A DNA stretch of 64,000 bases from Omphiscola glabra (taxonomy: Eukaryota; Mollusca; Gastropoda; Lymnaeidae): assembly GCA_964017045.1 (NCBI GenBank), contig OZ024794.1:30227815-30291814 (forward strand). The letters are read 5' to 3'. Within the stretch, counting starts at the first letter, position 1. Each line of letters begins with the position of its first letter. Shown in pieces: positions 34,796 to 46,519 of this stretch. The notes below the pieces were generated by a model that saw only the letters and a list, made by a program, of their open reading frames with translations, made no database searches and had not been told where the DNA came from. The translations under genes and the position numbers were made by a program.

Positions 34796-35036
34796 ATTAT
34801 TTGACTAGTCTCGCACCCCCTACCAATTATTTAACTAGTCTCGCACCCCCTGAGAATTATTTGACTAGTCTCGCACCCCCTTAGAATTATTTGACTAGTC
34901 TCGCACCCCCTGAGAATTATTTGACTAGTCTCGCACCCCCTGATAATTATTTGACTAGTCTCGCACCCCTTGAGAATTATTTGACTAGTCTCGCACCCCT
35001 TGAGAATTATTTGACTAGTCTCGCACCCACTGCAAT
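34796..35036. repeat. 30-bp minisatellite, eight copies
   Basis: The unit ttgactagtctcgcaccccc plus tgagaattat has a period of exactly 30 bp. The variable site after cccc(c/t) reads tacca, tgaga, ttaga or tgata. A diverged copy precedes and follows the array. Confidence 0.95.
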
Positions 35037-35176
35037 CTTATTTAGCTAAGTCTCACATCCCATACAGAAGTAACACTGAATTAAATTTTTTTAAAAGTAA
35101 TTGACCTCTAATTTATTGATTGAAATGCAAAGATGAATGTAGAACATAGAAACTGTCAACAAGACAGTCCTGGCAT

Positions 35177-35410
35177 TTGTCAGTGCCAAATGACAGACGA
35201 GTGAAAATAGAACATCACCGAAACCGCAGAGGCAAATGGCTCAAAGGCGGACCTAGGCTTAGATGGATGGATGATGTGGGAAAAGATCTACAGCATTTGG
35301 GAATCCAAGCATGGAAAAGAAAATCATCAGTTAGGTCTGAGTGGAAGGAAGCGGTGAGGCAAACCAAAGCCCGATATGGGCGTTAGCGCCACAAGGATGG
35401 ATGAATGTAG
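35177..35410 (+). mobile_element. 5'-truncated LINE, C-terminal tail and 3' end
   Basis: The 69-codon open frame ends with GPRLRWMDDVGKDLQHLGIQ, AWKRKS and RSEWKEAVRQTKARYGR. Tails of the form RPR.RW.DDV..DL..LG...W...A.DR.EWR..V..AK.H.G are a familiar end of non-LTR retrotransposon ORFs. The stop (35384-35386) is followed by cgccacaaggatggatgaatg, as expected for a short LINE 3' end. No reverse-transcriptase domain is left. Confidence 0.75.
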
Positions 35411-35994
35411 CTAGGTTTAGTGTTGCCAGTAGGAACCGCCCCCCACCGTGCCCTTTTTCCTACGCGCCTGATGTTATTAAAGAAAACTCGTATAAAATGA
35501 CATTATCGCGGCCAGTTTCAAATTTAGCATCTTACAAACAAAACATAGCTGAAAGGAAAAGAAGCACCAGAACTGGCAACGGACGTCGTTTATAAAACAT
35601 GTGCTTGACCAGTTCATGGTAATTAAAACTATGGCTGTCTGGAAGAATGATTTTGTTTGAATAAACCCGTCCTAATATGAATGACACGAACAAATCCATG
35701 TAGAAGCTTATCAGGAAGTGTCAGCTAAGCGAAAATGTCGTTGTCATGGTTACCTGTACAGAGAACATTTTAACAATATTTATATATAATATATAGAGCT
35801 AAAGAAATCTTAACTTTTAAGTTTTGAAAAACTAGTTACTTTATACTTCGTCATTAAATCATTGTGTAGAAACGGATTTTTTTGTGTTAATTTTATTTTT
35901 AAAACAACAAAACATTTCAAGTTCCAACTTTTAAAAAAGATTATGTAGCTTTCAATAAGTGACTAAATGGGCCACATTACATTACATTACTTTG
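35411..35994. other. AT-rich non-coding stretch
   Basis: No feature supported. Confidence 0.4.
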
Positions 35995-36345
35995 ACTTTT
36001 GGGACCCAGCTATTTACTCTTTAATGGCCCCGGTAAGTACTGAACAGGCCTGCCTCATCTGCTGGGCACTCCCGTAAATCAAACTCCCGACAAGGTTGGC
36101 TGGGAGAACGCCAGTCACACCAGTCGTTAGCGCCGAGCACTCGGCTAGTTAGTGCTCGACAGTCTGCGGCGCCCGGCCACAGTGACGGCAGCTGGGGTCC
36201 CGTTGTAGGTGCAACCTATTTAGGTAGCTACGGGTACGGCAGTGTTCTGTCCTCTTCTTCGTGATGAGGCTTTGCTGGTGGCGTTTAAGACTCCACCACT
36301 GATCGCCCTTGCGGTTAGTTTTGGGCATGTTCCGGTAAAGTCTTT
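35995..36345 (-). mobile_element. LINE fragment, RNase H-end with zinc-knuckle remnant
   Basis: On the minus strand the frame reads KKRTEHCRTRSYLNRLHLQ and then CRHCGRAPQTVEH, followed by a stop where VEH.L.EC would be expected, and continues LAECSALTT. Patterns of the type T.HCR...YL.R......C..CG...QTVEH.L..C are typical of the end of LINE-encoded RNase H/zinc-finger regions. The copy is truncated at both ends and carries an in-frame stop. Confidence 0.7.
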
Positions 36346-36669
36346 TTAAAAATCTGAAAAAAAAAAGATAATTTGGTTATTCACTGAATAAATATACATT
36401 GCAGTTTATCCATATTTATTAACATTAACTGAGGGCTGACGTTTTTTAAAAAAATCCGTTCTTTCACATTTTTCGTTAAAGAACAAATCAATTATACATT
36501 TTTTTATTTAAAAAAAGCATTATATTTGCATTTTAAAACATGGCAACGTAGCGTTGTATATTAAAAAAATATATAAATAAATAAATTGATTATATTTCAA
36601 TCTTACAAGAATTCCTCTCGATTTCCACGAATTTAATTCCTATTGCCCGAAGTTTGTGCCTTACCGAAC

Positions 36670-36686
36670 ACCCTCTCCCCCCCCCC
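36670..36686. repeat. Long poly-C run (about 17-18 nt, after a tccc lead)
   Basis: This is one of the longest of the many poly-C/poly-G runs in the window. Its length is likely to be variable or hard to sequence. Confidence 0.9.
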
Positions 36687-36884
36687 CCCCCCCCCCCAAC
36701 CTAAAAAAAATAAAATAATTTATTGCAAGGGTTGTAAAATGTTTACCAGACGCTCGCATGCAGGCATCGCTGTTTATTTGCACAAACTTGTTTAATCTAT
36801 GCCAAGGTGTTAGAGTTTATGTGTCTCAACACTATTGATTTCTGATCGGCGTTCTTTGGCTCGGATGTTTATTTCAACAGATTG

Positions 36885-37860
36885 GATACGATTCCCGGGG
36901 TTCTTTGTGTTCTTGAAAAACTTGGATTCCATGATTCCCGGGGTTCTTTGTGGGCTTGAAAAACTTGGATTGGAAGATTACCGGGGTTCTTTGTGGTCTT
37001 GTAACTCTTGGATTGGATGAATCCCAGGGCTGTTTGTGGTCTTGAAAAAATTGGATTCGATGATTCCCGGGGTTCTTTGTGGTCTTGAAAAACTTGGATT
37101 AAATGATTCCCGGGGTTCTTTGTGTTCTTGAAAAACTTGGATTGGATGATTCCCGGGGTCCTTTGTGGTCTTGAAAAAAAACTTGGATTGGAGGATTCCT
37201 TGTGTGCTTTGTGGTGGTGAAAAACTTGGATTGGATGATTCCCCGGGTTCTTTGTGGTCTTGAAAAACTTGGATTGGATGACTCCCGGGATTATTTGTGG
37301 CCTGGAAAAACTTGGATTGGATGATTCCCGGGGCTCTTTGTGGTCTTAAAAAACTTGGATTGGATGATTCCCGGGGTTCTTTGTTGTCTTGAAAAACTTG
37401 GATTGGATGAATCTCGGGGTTATTTTTTGTCTTGAAAAACTTGGATTGGATGATTCCCGGGGATTATTTTTGGCCTGGAAAAACTTGGATTGGATGATTC
37501 CCGGGGTTCTTTGTGGTCTTGAAAAACTTGGATTGGATGATGCCCAGTGTTATTTGTGGTCTGGAAAAACTTGGATTTGATTATTCGCTGGGTTATTTGT
37601 GTATAATCAAAAACATGTTGTGGACGATGTATGGGTTCTTTGTGGTATTGAAAAAAATGGACTGGATAATTGTTGTTATTTTTGTTGGTAATATAGACTA
37701 ACGTAGAATGAATGATTACCATTTATTGTTGTATTAAATAACTTGTTTTGGATCATTCCTGAGTTCTTTGTCTAGTTGAAAAACTTGGATTGGATGTTTT
37801 ACAGGATTATTTTTGCATTTCATAACTTGGATTGGATGATTCCCGGGCTATCTGTGGTTT
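36885..37860. repeat. About 46-bp degenerate minisatellite, roughly 20 copies
   Basis: The core ttcccggggttctttgtggt followed by cttgaaaaacttggattggatga recurs about every 46 bp with many substitutions and small indels. Copies after 37560 are strongly degraded. Short open frames with repeated LEKLGLDD-type sequence are artefacts. Confidence 0.92.
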
Positions 37861-38004
37861 GGACAAACTTGTTAGTTCTGGTATATTTAAGAAATGTCAT
37901 ATGGAGTTGTGTGGGGAAATTGCCCCGTAAAGTGGGGAATATCGTGTTAGAAGTTAAGGTTGTTTTTAGTGAAACGAAATTGGGTGGCCTGCTTAATGTA
38001 TACA

Positions 38005-38700
38005 AGAGCCACACCAAGTTGGCTTTGTGTTCACGGTGGTCTTGGTATAGTAAGACAAAACAGGGTGGCTTTGTTTCACGGTGTATTTGTTATAGTGAGA
38101 CACAGGGGGTGGCTTTGTTTCACGGTGGACTTTTTATAGTGAGATACAGGGGGTTGCTTTGTTTCACGGTGGACTTGTTATAGTGAGACACAGGGGTGGC
38201 TTTATTTCACGGTGGTCTTGTTATAGTGAGACACAGGGGGGTGGCTTTGTGTTTACGGTGGACTTGTTATAGTGAGACACAGGGGGTGGCTTTGTGTTCA
38301 CGGTGGACTTGTTATAGTGAGACACAGGGGATGGCTTTTTGTTCACGGTGGTCTTGTTATAGTGAGACACAGGGGGGTGGCTTTGTTTTCACGGTGGACT
38401 TGTTATAGTGAGACACAGGGGTGGCTTTATTTCACGGTGGTCTTGTAATAGTGGGACCAAAGGGGGTGGCTTTGTGTTTACGGTGGACTTGTTATAGTGA
38501 GACACAGGGGATGGCTTTGTGTTCACGGTTGTCTTGTTATAGTGAGACACAGGGAGGTGGCTTTGTTTTCACGGTGGACTTGTTATAGTGGCATACAAGG
38601 GGGTAACTTTGTGTTCACATTGTTCTTGTTAAAGTTAGACACTAGGAGGTGGCTTTAAGTTCACGGTGGTCTTGTTACAGTGAGACACAAAGAGGTGGTC
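38005..38700. repeat. 44-47-bp minisatellite, about 15 copies
   Basis: The core gtggctttgtgttcacggtg followed by gacttgttatagtgagacacaggg repeats with variable G-run length (ggg to gggggg). Later copies are diverged. Its neighbour at 36.9-37.9 kb is unrelated in sequence. Confidence 0.93.
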
Positions 38701-39482
38701 ATGTATAAATGATCAACAACTAGGTGGGTTTTGTTCTGGGTGGCTCTGCTGATGAAGGTACCGTTTGAGACACAATTTTAGTGGGCCTGTTTAAATGGCG
38801 GCCGTGTGAGCAAGGGATGCACGATGTGTGAGTGGCTTTGTTAATTAGGACCGCGCGCAGGCTCTCGTCATAGCTGAGTAGATGGTCTGACAGTCGCCAA
38901 AGATATAACAACTTAATTTGATGCTAATCTCTGCGGCTAACTGGATGCACGTTGGACTCGATGACAGTTTCAGCGTGGCAGCTTGATCTCTCCCTCTGAC
39001 ATCTCTTATTACATACACGTTACTGATAGCTGCGGTTCATGGAAAGAGCGCGTTAAACGAGAAATATTAACATTGTGTCCTATACTTAACCAAGGATGTC
39101 GTGCGAATTAAATCATGAATCCTTCTAGTTCTGTAATTCAGGGGATTCAACTATTTGTATTAAGTTTGTGGATTTAAATCTGAGCTCAATGCTTTATGAA
39201 GATAATGAAAAGGAAACAACAATAATGATACAATTTTTCCAATTAATAATTTGTATGTGTGTGTGTGTGGAGGGGGGGTGGATCTCACGATCCTTTAAAC
39301 TAGACGAGGCCCTCTACACAGTCGACATAAGGGGCCCATTATATAGCAACACTTCCCGTGAAAAGCATAAGATTATACACGGCAATGGAATCATCCGGTC
39401 AGGATAATGGCATATTATAAAGCATTAAATTATTAACAACGGCTGCCTGAAAGTATAATGTTGCACTTGAGAGAGATAGATA

Positions 39483-39517
<35 letters not shown>

Positions 39518-40178
39518 TACATGCAAAGAAGGAGAGAGAATAAAGAAAAGACAGAGACACACCGAGACGTAGAAAGGAAGGATGTGTGTGTGCTGTGCGT
39601 GTGTGAGACATTAGAGAGAGAGAGAGAAGAAGAGAGAGAGACCTCGAGTCGAAATCGTGTAGAATTATTCGCCAATAATTTCTAATTTCTATTTCAATTT
39701 GGTTTTTCAAGTTAGGTACATGATTTTAATAGCTTCTCTCTCAACCATTCTTGCTGTTATAGACAATTACCAAAAAAAAAGTATTTATAAAATATTTCAC
39801 TTATAAATATCAAGGAAAAAAAGACTCTTTGGTTAAACTACTAGGAAGAAATGCGATCCTGGAAATTGCCAACACAAAGGGAAGCTAGCAAAGACATGAT
39901 TTGACCGCCCTCTACCACGGAACCAGTAATTGACCGCTGGAGCTTCCTTTTATGTCGTCTCTGACCCGGTCAGCGTTTCTTCTCTGGCTATTAAAATATA
40001 TCAATAATCCACGCTCGATGCAACATCAGGGGATTTCCTTTAGTTAACAACCCTTTTTTTTTTTGTAACACAGACGATAGGCAACTGTTACTCAAAACTC
40101 TTGCAGCACGCTCGTGATGTCACTGGTGATGATGTAAAAAAAATATATATATAAAAATTTTGCACAATTCTGTTCCAG
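38701..40178. other. Non-coding stretch with GA microsatellites
   Basis: The stretch includes (ga)n at 39483-39520 and around 39613-39645. Open frames on both strands there follow from the dinucleotide runs. No gene is supported. Confidence 0.45.
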
Positions 40179-40299
40179 GCTAGTGAGTCGGGTAAAGAGA
40201 GTAAGAGAGGAGCTGGCTGCCGCAGTCACGTTGTCGCAGTCTCGGTTGAAATCGTTCAGTCCAAAATTAAAAAAAGAAAAACGAAGAACAATTTCATAA
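40179..40299 (+). CDS. Candidate terminal coding exon, uncertain
   Basis: After a pyrimidine-containing acceptor (ttctgttccag ending 40178), one frame reads LVSRVKRVREELAAAVTLSQ then SRLKSFSPKLKKEKRRTIS and stops at 40297-40299. The composition is unlike the flanking DNA and suggests an amphipathic, basic C-terminus. This frame enters in phase 2, whereas the ankyrin gene exon at 9649-10828 leaves in phase 0, so at least one unseen exon would be needed to connect them. In phase 0 the sequence is also open but reads as low-quality protein. No homologue is recognised. It could also be a chance open frame. Confidence 0.3.
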
Positions 40300-40309
40300 A
40301 AGGTCGTAA

Positions 40310-40600
40310 ACTCGTCTCTCTCTCTCTCATTCCCTCTTTCCCGCTCTCAATCTCTCACTCTTTCACCTACCCATTATCTCAACAAAAAAAAAGACAACAA
40401 CCCACTCCACTCACTCTCTCTTTCTCTCTCTCTCTCTCACTCACTTCTCTCTCTCTCTGTCTCTTCTCTCTCTCTCTATTCTCTCCTTTGTCCCCCCACC
40501 CACTCTTTCTCTATCTAAATTTTCTTTTCTCTCTCTCGTTATCTCCATTTTCCCCTCTCTCACTCGCTCTCTGCCCTCCTGTCTCTACCTCTATTATGCT
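40310..40600. repeat. CT-rich microsatellite region
   Basis: Interrupted (ct)n tracts such as ctctctctctctctc extend for nearly 300 bp, mixed with other pyrimidine-rich sequence. Confidence 0.9.
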
Positions 40601-41192
40601 TTCTTAATTTTACTCATTTGTGTATTTGTAATGAGCGTCAACCGATAAAAAACCTATTAAGAAACTATTCTAAACAAATAAGTTTAGGTAAATTGCTCTA
40701 AACTTTGTGTAATGATTTAATGAGTTTTGTGGAAAGGTGGGGGGAAAACGGACAGCAAATAGCCTTATAGTCTATGGTGGTGGGGGGAGAGTGGAAGATG
40801 GTCGATTGGGTCGAGAAAGTGAAAACTGGTGGTGGGGATGTTAAGATAGGAGGCAGTGGCGGAAAAGGAAAGGCGTCTACCAGATCCTGTGATGGAAGGG
40901 GTCGGAGAGGTGGTAGCAGATGATTGTTTTGTGGTTGGAGGGGGGGGGGGCAGGACATGAAGAGATGTCGGGATGAACAATAAGAATGAAATATTCATAT
41001 ACGTATTATGTTTACAATAAACAGGAGTAAAACAATTTCGCCATATGCCGTGAAGGGAATCTGGATCTGCCGCACCAACAATCTTACATCAACGAAACTG
41101 ATTTCTACACTGTATACAATTATAACGTCTAATCCATTCAACGATGCACGTCATGTGAGTGCCGACAAGTGTTCAATAGATGCTTCTTCTCC
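40601..41192. other. Non-coding stretch next to the LINE
   Basis: A G-rich, A-rich patch (40730-40960) has a proline-rich minus-strand frame that reflects composition only. Confidence 0.4.
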
Positions 41193-42045
41193 TTAGCCGT
41201 TCTCACTCCCAATGGAGCATAGGCCATCCACAATACTTTTCCATCTGTCCCTGTCCTGGGCTATCTTTGCTAGTTCAGCCCAGCTTTTCTTCATTCTCTT
41301 CACCTCTGTCTCTACCCCCCTCTTCCATGTGGCTCTTGGTCTTCCTCTTTTTCTTGTACCTTGAGGACTCCAGTTTGGGGCCTGTCTTGTGATGTTAGTG
41401 TTTGGTTTCCTTAATGTGTGCCCTACCCATCTCCTTTTTCTCATTTTTATCCCCGTCTTCGCCGGAACACTTGATGTTCTCTCCCAAAGGACAGTGTTAC
41501 AAATATTGTCAAACCATCTTATTTTGAGGATCCTTCCCAAGCATCTGTTTATAAAACCCTGCAGTTTTTTAATGTTTTTTTTTCTTGACATTTGAGTTGA
41601 ATATTTTTTAACTTTGTTTTTGTCAGTATTTCACTTGAGTTCCAGGTGTTTCGCAGGGCTTTGAATGTTCCTCTGGCCTTTTGGACCCTAGACTTTATGT
41701 CCTCATCTGTGCCACCATTTTTATTTGTGATGCTTCCCAGGTATGTAAAAGTCTCAACTTCTTCAAGAGAGGCCCCTCTCAGGTTAATCCCAATGACTCC
41801 ATCATCCACGGCATTTATTCTTAAGGTCTTGGTTTTCCCTTTATTTATGCTAAGTCCAACTTGCTGGGATACAGAGTCAAGTTGTGTGTGTTGTTTTCTC
41901 CTGCATTTGTTTATGGCTGTGATAAAAGTGCAAAGTCTTTTGCAAAATCAAAATCCTCCAAATGTCTGAAAGGTGTCCACTGGGTTCCATGTTTCCAATC
42001 CCGTGTTGATTTCCTCATGGTCCAGTCAATAATTTTGGTTTAATA
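41193..42045 (-). mobile_element. LINE reverse-transcriptase fragment (RTE/jockey-type), broken
   Basis: Reading the minus strand from 42045, IDWTMRKSTRDWKHGTQW is followed by LEDFDFAKDFALLSQ. This corresponds to the LDFADD.ALL motif of reverse transcriptases but with FAKD, so one catalytic Asp is replaced. Two small frameshifts follow (around 41900 and 41870), then INKGKTKTLRIN and VETFTYLGSITNKNGG, as in this LINE class. After KLKNIQL there is a deletion where the SETW region is expected, and the frame resumes with LQGFINRCLGRILKIRW, RRWVGHTLRKP, RKRGRPRATWKR and a stop at 41193. The copy is 5'-truncated near 42045 and inactive. Confidence 0.9.
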
Positions 42046-42964
42046 GATTGATTTATTGACCTCTTTCTTTGCATTTGCGTAGTTATCAAAAGCAGTCGCT
42101 TTTGCTGCTCTTGTTTTGCTCTATACATAATAATAGATACGTTTAATAGGTACGTGTAGCAAATTTATGTTATAGGTCCGGGGAAAGACTCAAACGGAAG
42201 TTACGGCATCCTAATTCTGATTGCATAACCAAGACTTTATTCCCCTCAAACACTGTTAACATTAAAAAAAATAAATTTTTCAATCTTTTTAACGGCTCTC
42301 TCAACTGATTAATTGTGAGAGGGGAGTTGGGGGAAGGGAAGGGCAGTTTAGAGTCATTAATGTGGGACCCCCTCCCCCACCCCCACCCGCCAATTTCTTA
42401 ACTTGAAAAAACAAACACATAGATCAAGCTGCATAATTCTACCATTAACATAATATAAATAAACATATATACATAAAGAATGCATAGTTTAAAAGGCTTC
42501 CGTTGTTTAAAATCCAAAAGTAAGATATAGCTAGTATGTATGGGCGCACACGTAAGCGGAACAAAATATATCACTGTTAATCTTACACCTTTTTTTTCCT
42601 TTTGAGGTTAGGGCCCTCGGCGTGCTTACTTCTACCCCAAACATGTCTAAGAGCCCAAAAGAAGAAACAGCGGCGATGGCCGACGTCCGTTAAAATGTCA
42701 CATTTAATACTGCGCATTAATTGCTGTTCGGCGTTTAATTTCCCTGTGCCTTCCAGGCTAAACATGTCAAGTCTAGACGTTTATTTAGGGGCATTGTTGC
42801 CCTTCCACTGGACATTGATTCTGGGCGTTAACGCAACAGGTCGAAAGATTTTATGCCCAATGCCGATTGCAAGACAGGTTATACATATACACATATATAT
42901 ATATATATACACACACATACATATAAAGATATGTCGTCGTATTTTAAGCATTTGAATGTAGGGA
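42046..42964. other. Non-coding stretch between LINE fragments
   Basis: AT-rich sequence with an atatata/cacaca tract at 42884-42925. No gene is supported. Confidence 0.4.
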
Positions 42965-43420
42965 AAGGTGCGTAACACGGAGGTTTTAGAACGTGCAAGC
43001 TTAAGTAGCATATTCTCCGCTGGTTAAACCATGTAAAAAATGGAGGAATGCCGTATTCCAACGGACAGTTGGCAGAAGGGGACACGACTTTTTGGATAGC
43101 TGCGGCTGCAGTTTAAGGATGGTTTCAAAAGGAACACGAGGGAAGCCAACATAGAAATCAACAAAGAGCAGATCATCGCCAAGCATCGTTCCAGCTGGCG
43201 AACATCGGTGTATGAAAAAGTAAAAAAAAAAGGAGAAGATGCGCGAAACGAATCCATTGCACAAACAGAACATATCGGAAGGCCAAATTTGACCAGAGTT
43301 AATGGTTGTCATGCGAGAAATGCAGCTGACACTGCCATTCCAGGATCGGCCTGGTAAGCCATTTGATGATGTGTCCATAACTACTCCATCGTCTTGCGAA
43401 GACGGAAGGATGCCATATAT
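42965..43420 (+). mobile_element. LINE C-terminal fragment with frameshifts
   Basis: In successive frames the plus strand reads VRNTEVLERASLSSIFS, RWLNHVKN, ECRIPTDSWQKG, FKDGFKRNTREANIEI, HRSSWRTSVYEKVKKK and C.HCHSRIGLVSHL, followed by the 3' sequence ctactccatcgtcttgcgaa and gacggaaggatgccatat. This order (TEVL..A, RW..HV, P.....G...G, FKD.LK, DR..WR, CHSRIGL.SH) is that of a common LINE class. The tail is the same as the fragment at 13440. Several stops and frameshifts show that it is dead. Confidence 0.8.
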
Positions 43421-43789
43421 ATTGATGTGGCCTTTTTCCTCCAGTTTTAGAGTTGAAATCCAAAAATGAGGGTCGGGTTCCAGGTTTATTAAAAATATTT
43501 TTACAGCAGAAACAATAGCTAGAAAGAATATTTATTCTTCAGTTTATTGTCCTATGTGTGCGGACTTAATCTCCTGTTGGACGCTCTAATCCCAGGTCGG
43601 GTTAGTTTAATCTATGTAATGATCTTATTAAAAACAACCTGAACCATTTATTCACTTACCTCCGCAGAAAACAATCGCCAAAGGTTATGACTACAGTGTC
43701 AGAAAATTGGACATGACTATTCTTGTGTATACTACCTTAATCGAAAAGCCTCTTAAATTTTCTTTTGAAATAAAAAAAAAACTAGATAT

Positions 43790-44130
43790 AGTTCCGCCAA
43801 ACATCGGCGGCAGCAATGCGTGGTGAACTTCCCATCTACTAAAGTTACTTGACAAAATATAAACTCAGGTAGCGCATATTTAAGAATCCCAATTTTTGCT
43901 ACACCCCTTTCCCCCATGATACGTCACTGTACAATTTTTATTTTACGCCCATGAACAATATTAAATATGCCGATGTCCCAACCACTTTGAAACCGAAACG
44001 ATTTAATTTTCAGACAAGAAAATATTACGCTCCAAACGCATTTGCCATATGTAAAAAAAAAAAAAATCATTGAGCGCAGTTATCGGGATAATATTTTGTG
44101 CGCTATTGAACTCATTATTGAACCATACTT
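43790..44130. repeat. Unnamed dispersed repeat, copy A
   Basis: The segment starting around ctagatatagttccgccaaa and containing gcggcagcaatgcgtggtgaac, cccatctac, agaatcccaatttttgctac and gagcgcagttatcgggataata matches a second segment at about 45430-45780. No termini or coding sequence were recognised. It could be a transposon or a small local duplication. Confidence 0.55.
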
Positions 44131-44454
44131 GCTTTCAAACATTTAGAGTTATTTAAATTGCAATATACTCTCAATACCAAATTCGCTCATTAGGAAGCAG
44201 TCGATTAGGAATCAATCCACGAGTCACACTAGAATAAGAAGAATAAGAAGAAAATAATCAAAATCCATCAACATCAAAACTAAGTTTTTTTAACGCGCAC
44301 TTTTTTCCCCAAATAACCCTTTTTTTCCAGCTCCTTGACATTTTTGCCGGCATCGATCGATATTTTATAAGACTTTAACGACGGAAGCTGGAAAACAGGA
44401 ATGGCAGTGTCCGCGGTTGACTACCTAATGTGTAGCTACGGGCTGCATGTCTTT

Positions 44455-44818
44455 TGTATAGTTCCTGCAGATTCATCCTGTCATTTGTATTATAGTTCTT
44501 GGAGATTCTTTCTGTCATTTGTATAGGTTTTGGAGATTCCTCCTGTCCTTTGTATAATTCTTAAAGATTCCTGCTGTCTTTTGTATAGTTTTGAAAATTC
44601 CTCCTGTCGTTTGTATAGTTTTTGAAGATTCCTCCTGTCTTTTGTATAGTTTTTGAAGATTCCTCCTGTCTATTGTATAGTTTTTGAAGATTCCTCCTGT
44701 CTATTGTATAGTTTTTGAAGATTCCTCTTTTGTATAGTTTTTGAAGATTCCTCCTGTCTTTTGTAAAGTTTTTGAAGATTCTTGCTGTCTATTGTATAGT
44801 TTTTGAAGATTCCTCCGT
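44455..44818. repeat. About 31-bp minisatellite, 11 or so copies
   Basis: The core ttttgtatagtttttgaaga plus ttcctcctgtc repeats about every 31 bp with tctattg/tcttttg variants and one shortened unit near 44725. Confidence 0.94.
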
Positions 44819-45429
44819 CATTTCAGCCACTTGAACAGCTGATGTCTAATTGCTGTATGTCGTTTTCTGTTAAGCTTCCGGTGTCTGTCTAATAATTTTT
44901 ATTTATTCTGTTAACTGATGTCTGACTGCCAAGTTTATAGATTCTGTTGACGTTTCAAAGAAAATTGCATTTCAACCGAACTGGTGTGTGCCACGGTGTT
45001 ACAACAGTGAAAGCAGAGTGGGCAACAGCATTTGACGCACATCCCAGTACAAAGCTTCAAATCCATTTCCGAATATGTTTTTTCCACCTCTGCGCTTATT
45101 CTGACCTTATACAGCTAAGTAGTTTGTTTCTTCTATCTTCAGGGAACCGAATTTTTTCCCCATTACTTTGTTCCACTGTCCGTTTCTTCGCCCCTCAGTC
45201 TTTCTCTTGCCAGTTCCAATGAATAGGTTTTAACACGCAAGATTAACCGCAATCGTTGGAATTAAACCACTGAAGTCATATTTAAAAAAAAAAATATATT
45301 AACTTTTTTTTTTGGGGGGGGGGGGGGGTATACCCACTGGGGCGAGTAAGAAGAAGTGTATATAAGTGCACAACACCTTTTCTTCACTTTATGTAACTTG
45401 AAGAATACAAGTAAATATTAGATATATCT
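44819..45429. other. Non-coding stretch
   Basis: No gene or element supported. A G-run lies at about 45315-45329. Confidence 0.4.
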
Positions 45430-45622
45430 TGCCCCCAAAAAATGGCGGCCACAATGCGTGAACTGCCATCTACAAAACACGTGCTTTCACGTAACTCAAT
45501 TTATAAGATTCCCAATTAGTGCTACCCACCCACCCCGGTACCCCACCGACCCTGAACTATATTAATATTCTACTTGCCCCACCCTCTTTTACACCGCAGA
45601 TTTATTTCACAAACTAGGTTCG

Positions 45623-45672
<50 letters not shown>

Positions 45673-45780
45673 CCGAGCGCACTTGCGATATTTTTAAGAA
45701 CATCATTTAGAGCAGTTTTCGGGGTTTATTAGGTTTTATTTGCGCGTTAATGAACCTTTGGTTTAGTGACGGACAACGCA
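45430..45780. repeat. Unnamed dispersed repeat, copy B
   Basis: It contains ttagatatatcttgccccca, atggcggccacaatgcgtgaac, gccatctac, aagattcccaattagtgctac and accgagcgcacttgcgatat in the same order as copy A 1.64 kb upstream. A TA microsatellite (about 45635-45667) has expanded within this copy, where copy A has poly-A. Confidence 0.55.
45635..45667. repeat. AT dinucleotide microsatellite
   Basis: An uninterrupted run of about 16 TA steps lies within dispersed repeat copy B. Confidence 0.9.
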
Positions 45781-46519
45781 ACAAGGATATTTTTGTATGT
45801 TTTTAATTCGGGCACAGATTCGTCTGTCGGATCTCGTTATTTCAAAAATCATTTATATTAACTTCGCCGTTGCTCAAGTGTTTCTTTTCTTTCTGGATGT
45901 TGGCAAAAAAAAAAAATCTTCGAAAGGCTAATCGACCCACTTTCCGTCGACCTATCGAGCTGGAACCTGACACATCGACTCGTTCGATCGAATTTTCAGC
46001 CCCGGCCCCCCCTAACACCCAGCCCCACCAGTTTTCTTCGTTTTCAAAATACTTGCTGTCGCCAAAGGTTCAAGAAAGGTAATACAGTTGAACCCCTCTG
46101 AAAAGTGTTGTACGCCTTTACTATGTTAACAAAAGCCATTGCAATAAAAATAAAATGTCAATTTGAAAGGGGGGGGGGGGGAAGAGGAAAAATCCATAGT
46201 GTTTTCGCCACGAGTTTACCTATTACAATAACCGGCTTTTAATCAATGATAAATCACATACAATTACATAAATGCAAACAAAAATTCATGCAAAGAATTT
46301 ATACGAAACACTTTAGGTTTTCTTCCATGTGTTATTATTATTATTATTTTTATTGAGTTTGGCGGTTACAAAGCCATTGAGCTTGAGAAAAGTTATCCCA
46401 CGATTCATTTTAAACACAGTAGAAGATAAAATACAGAAGAAAGCTTTAAACGACTCACTAGAGTAACTTTATCATAATAAGTTAAGAAAATAAAATGATA
46501 AATGGTTTTATTTCCGGTC
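45781..46519. other. Non-coding stretch
   Basis: A 70-codon plus-strand frame at 45870-46082 has no recognised domain. A G-run lies at about 46170 and an att trinucleotide run at about 46332. Confidence 0.4.

Noticed and set aside
39399..39710. Minus-strand Ser/Leu-rich frames
   Set aside because: They follow from GA/CT dinucleotide runs.
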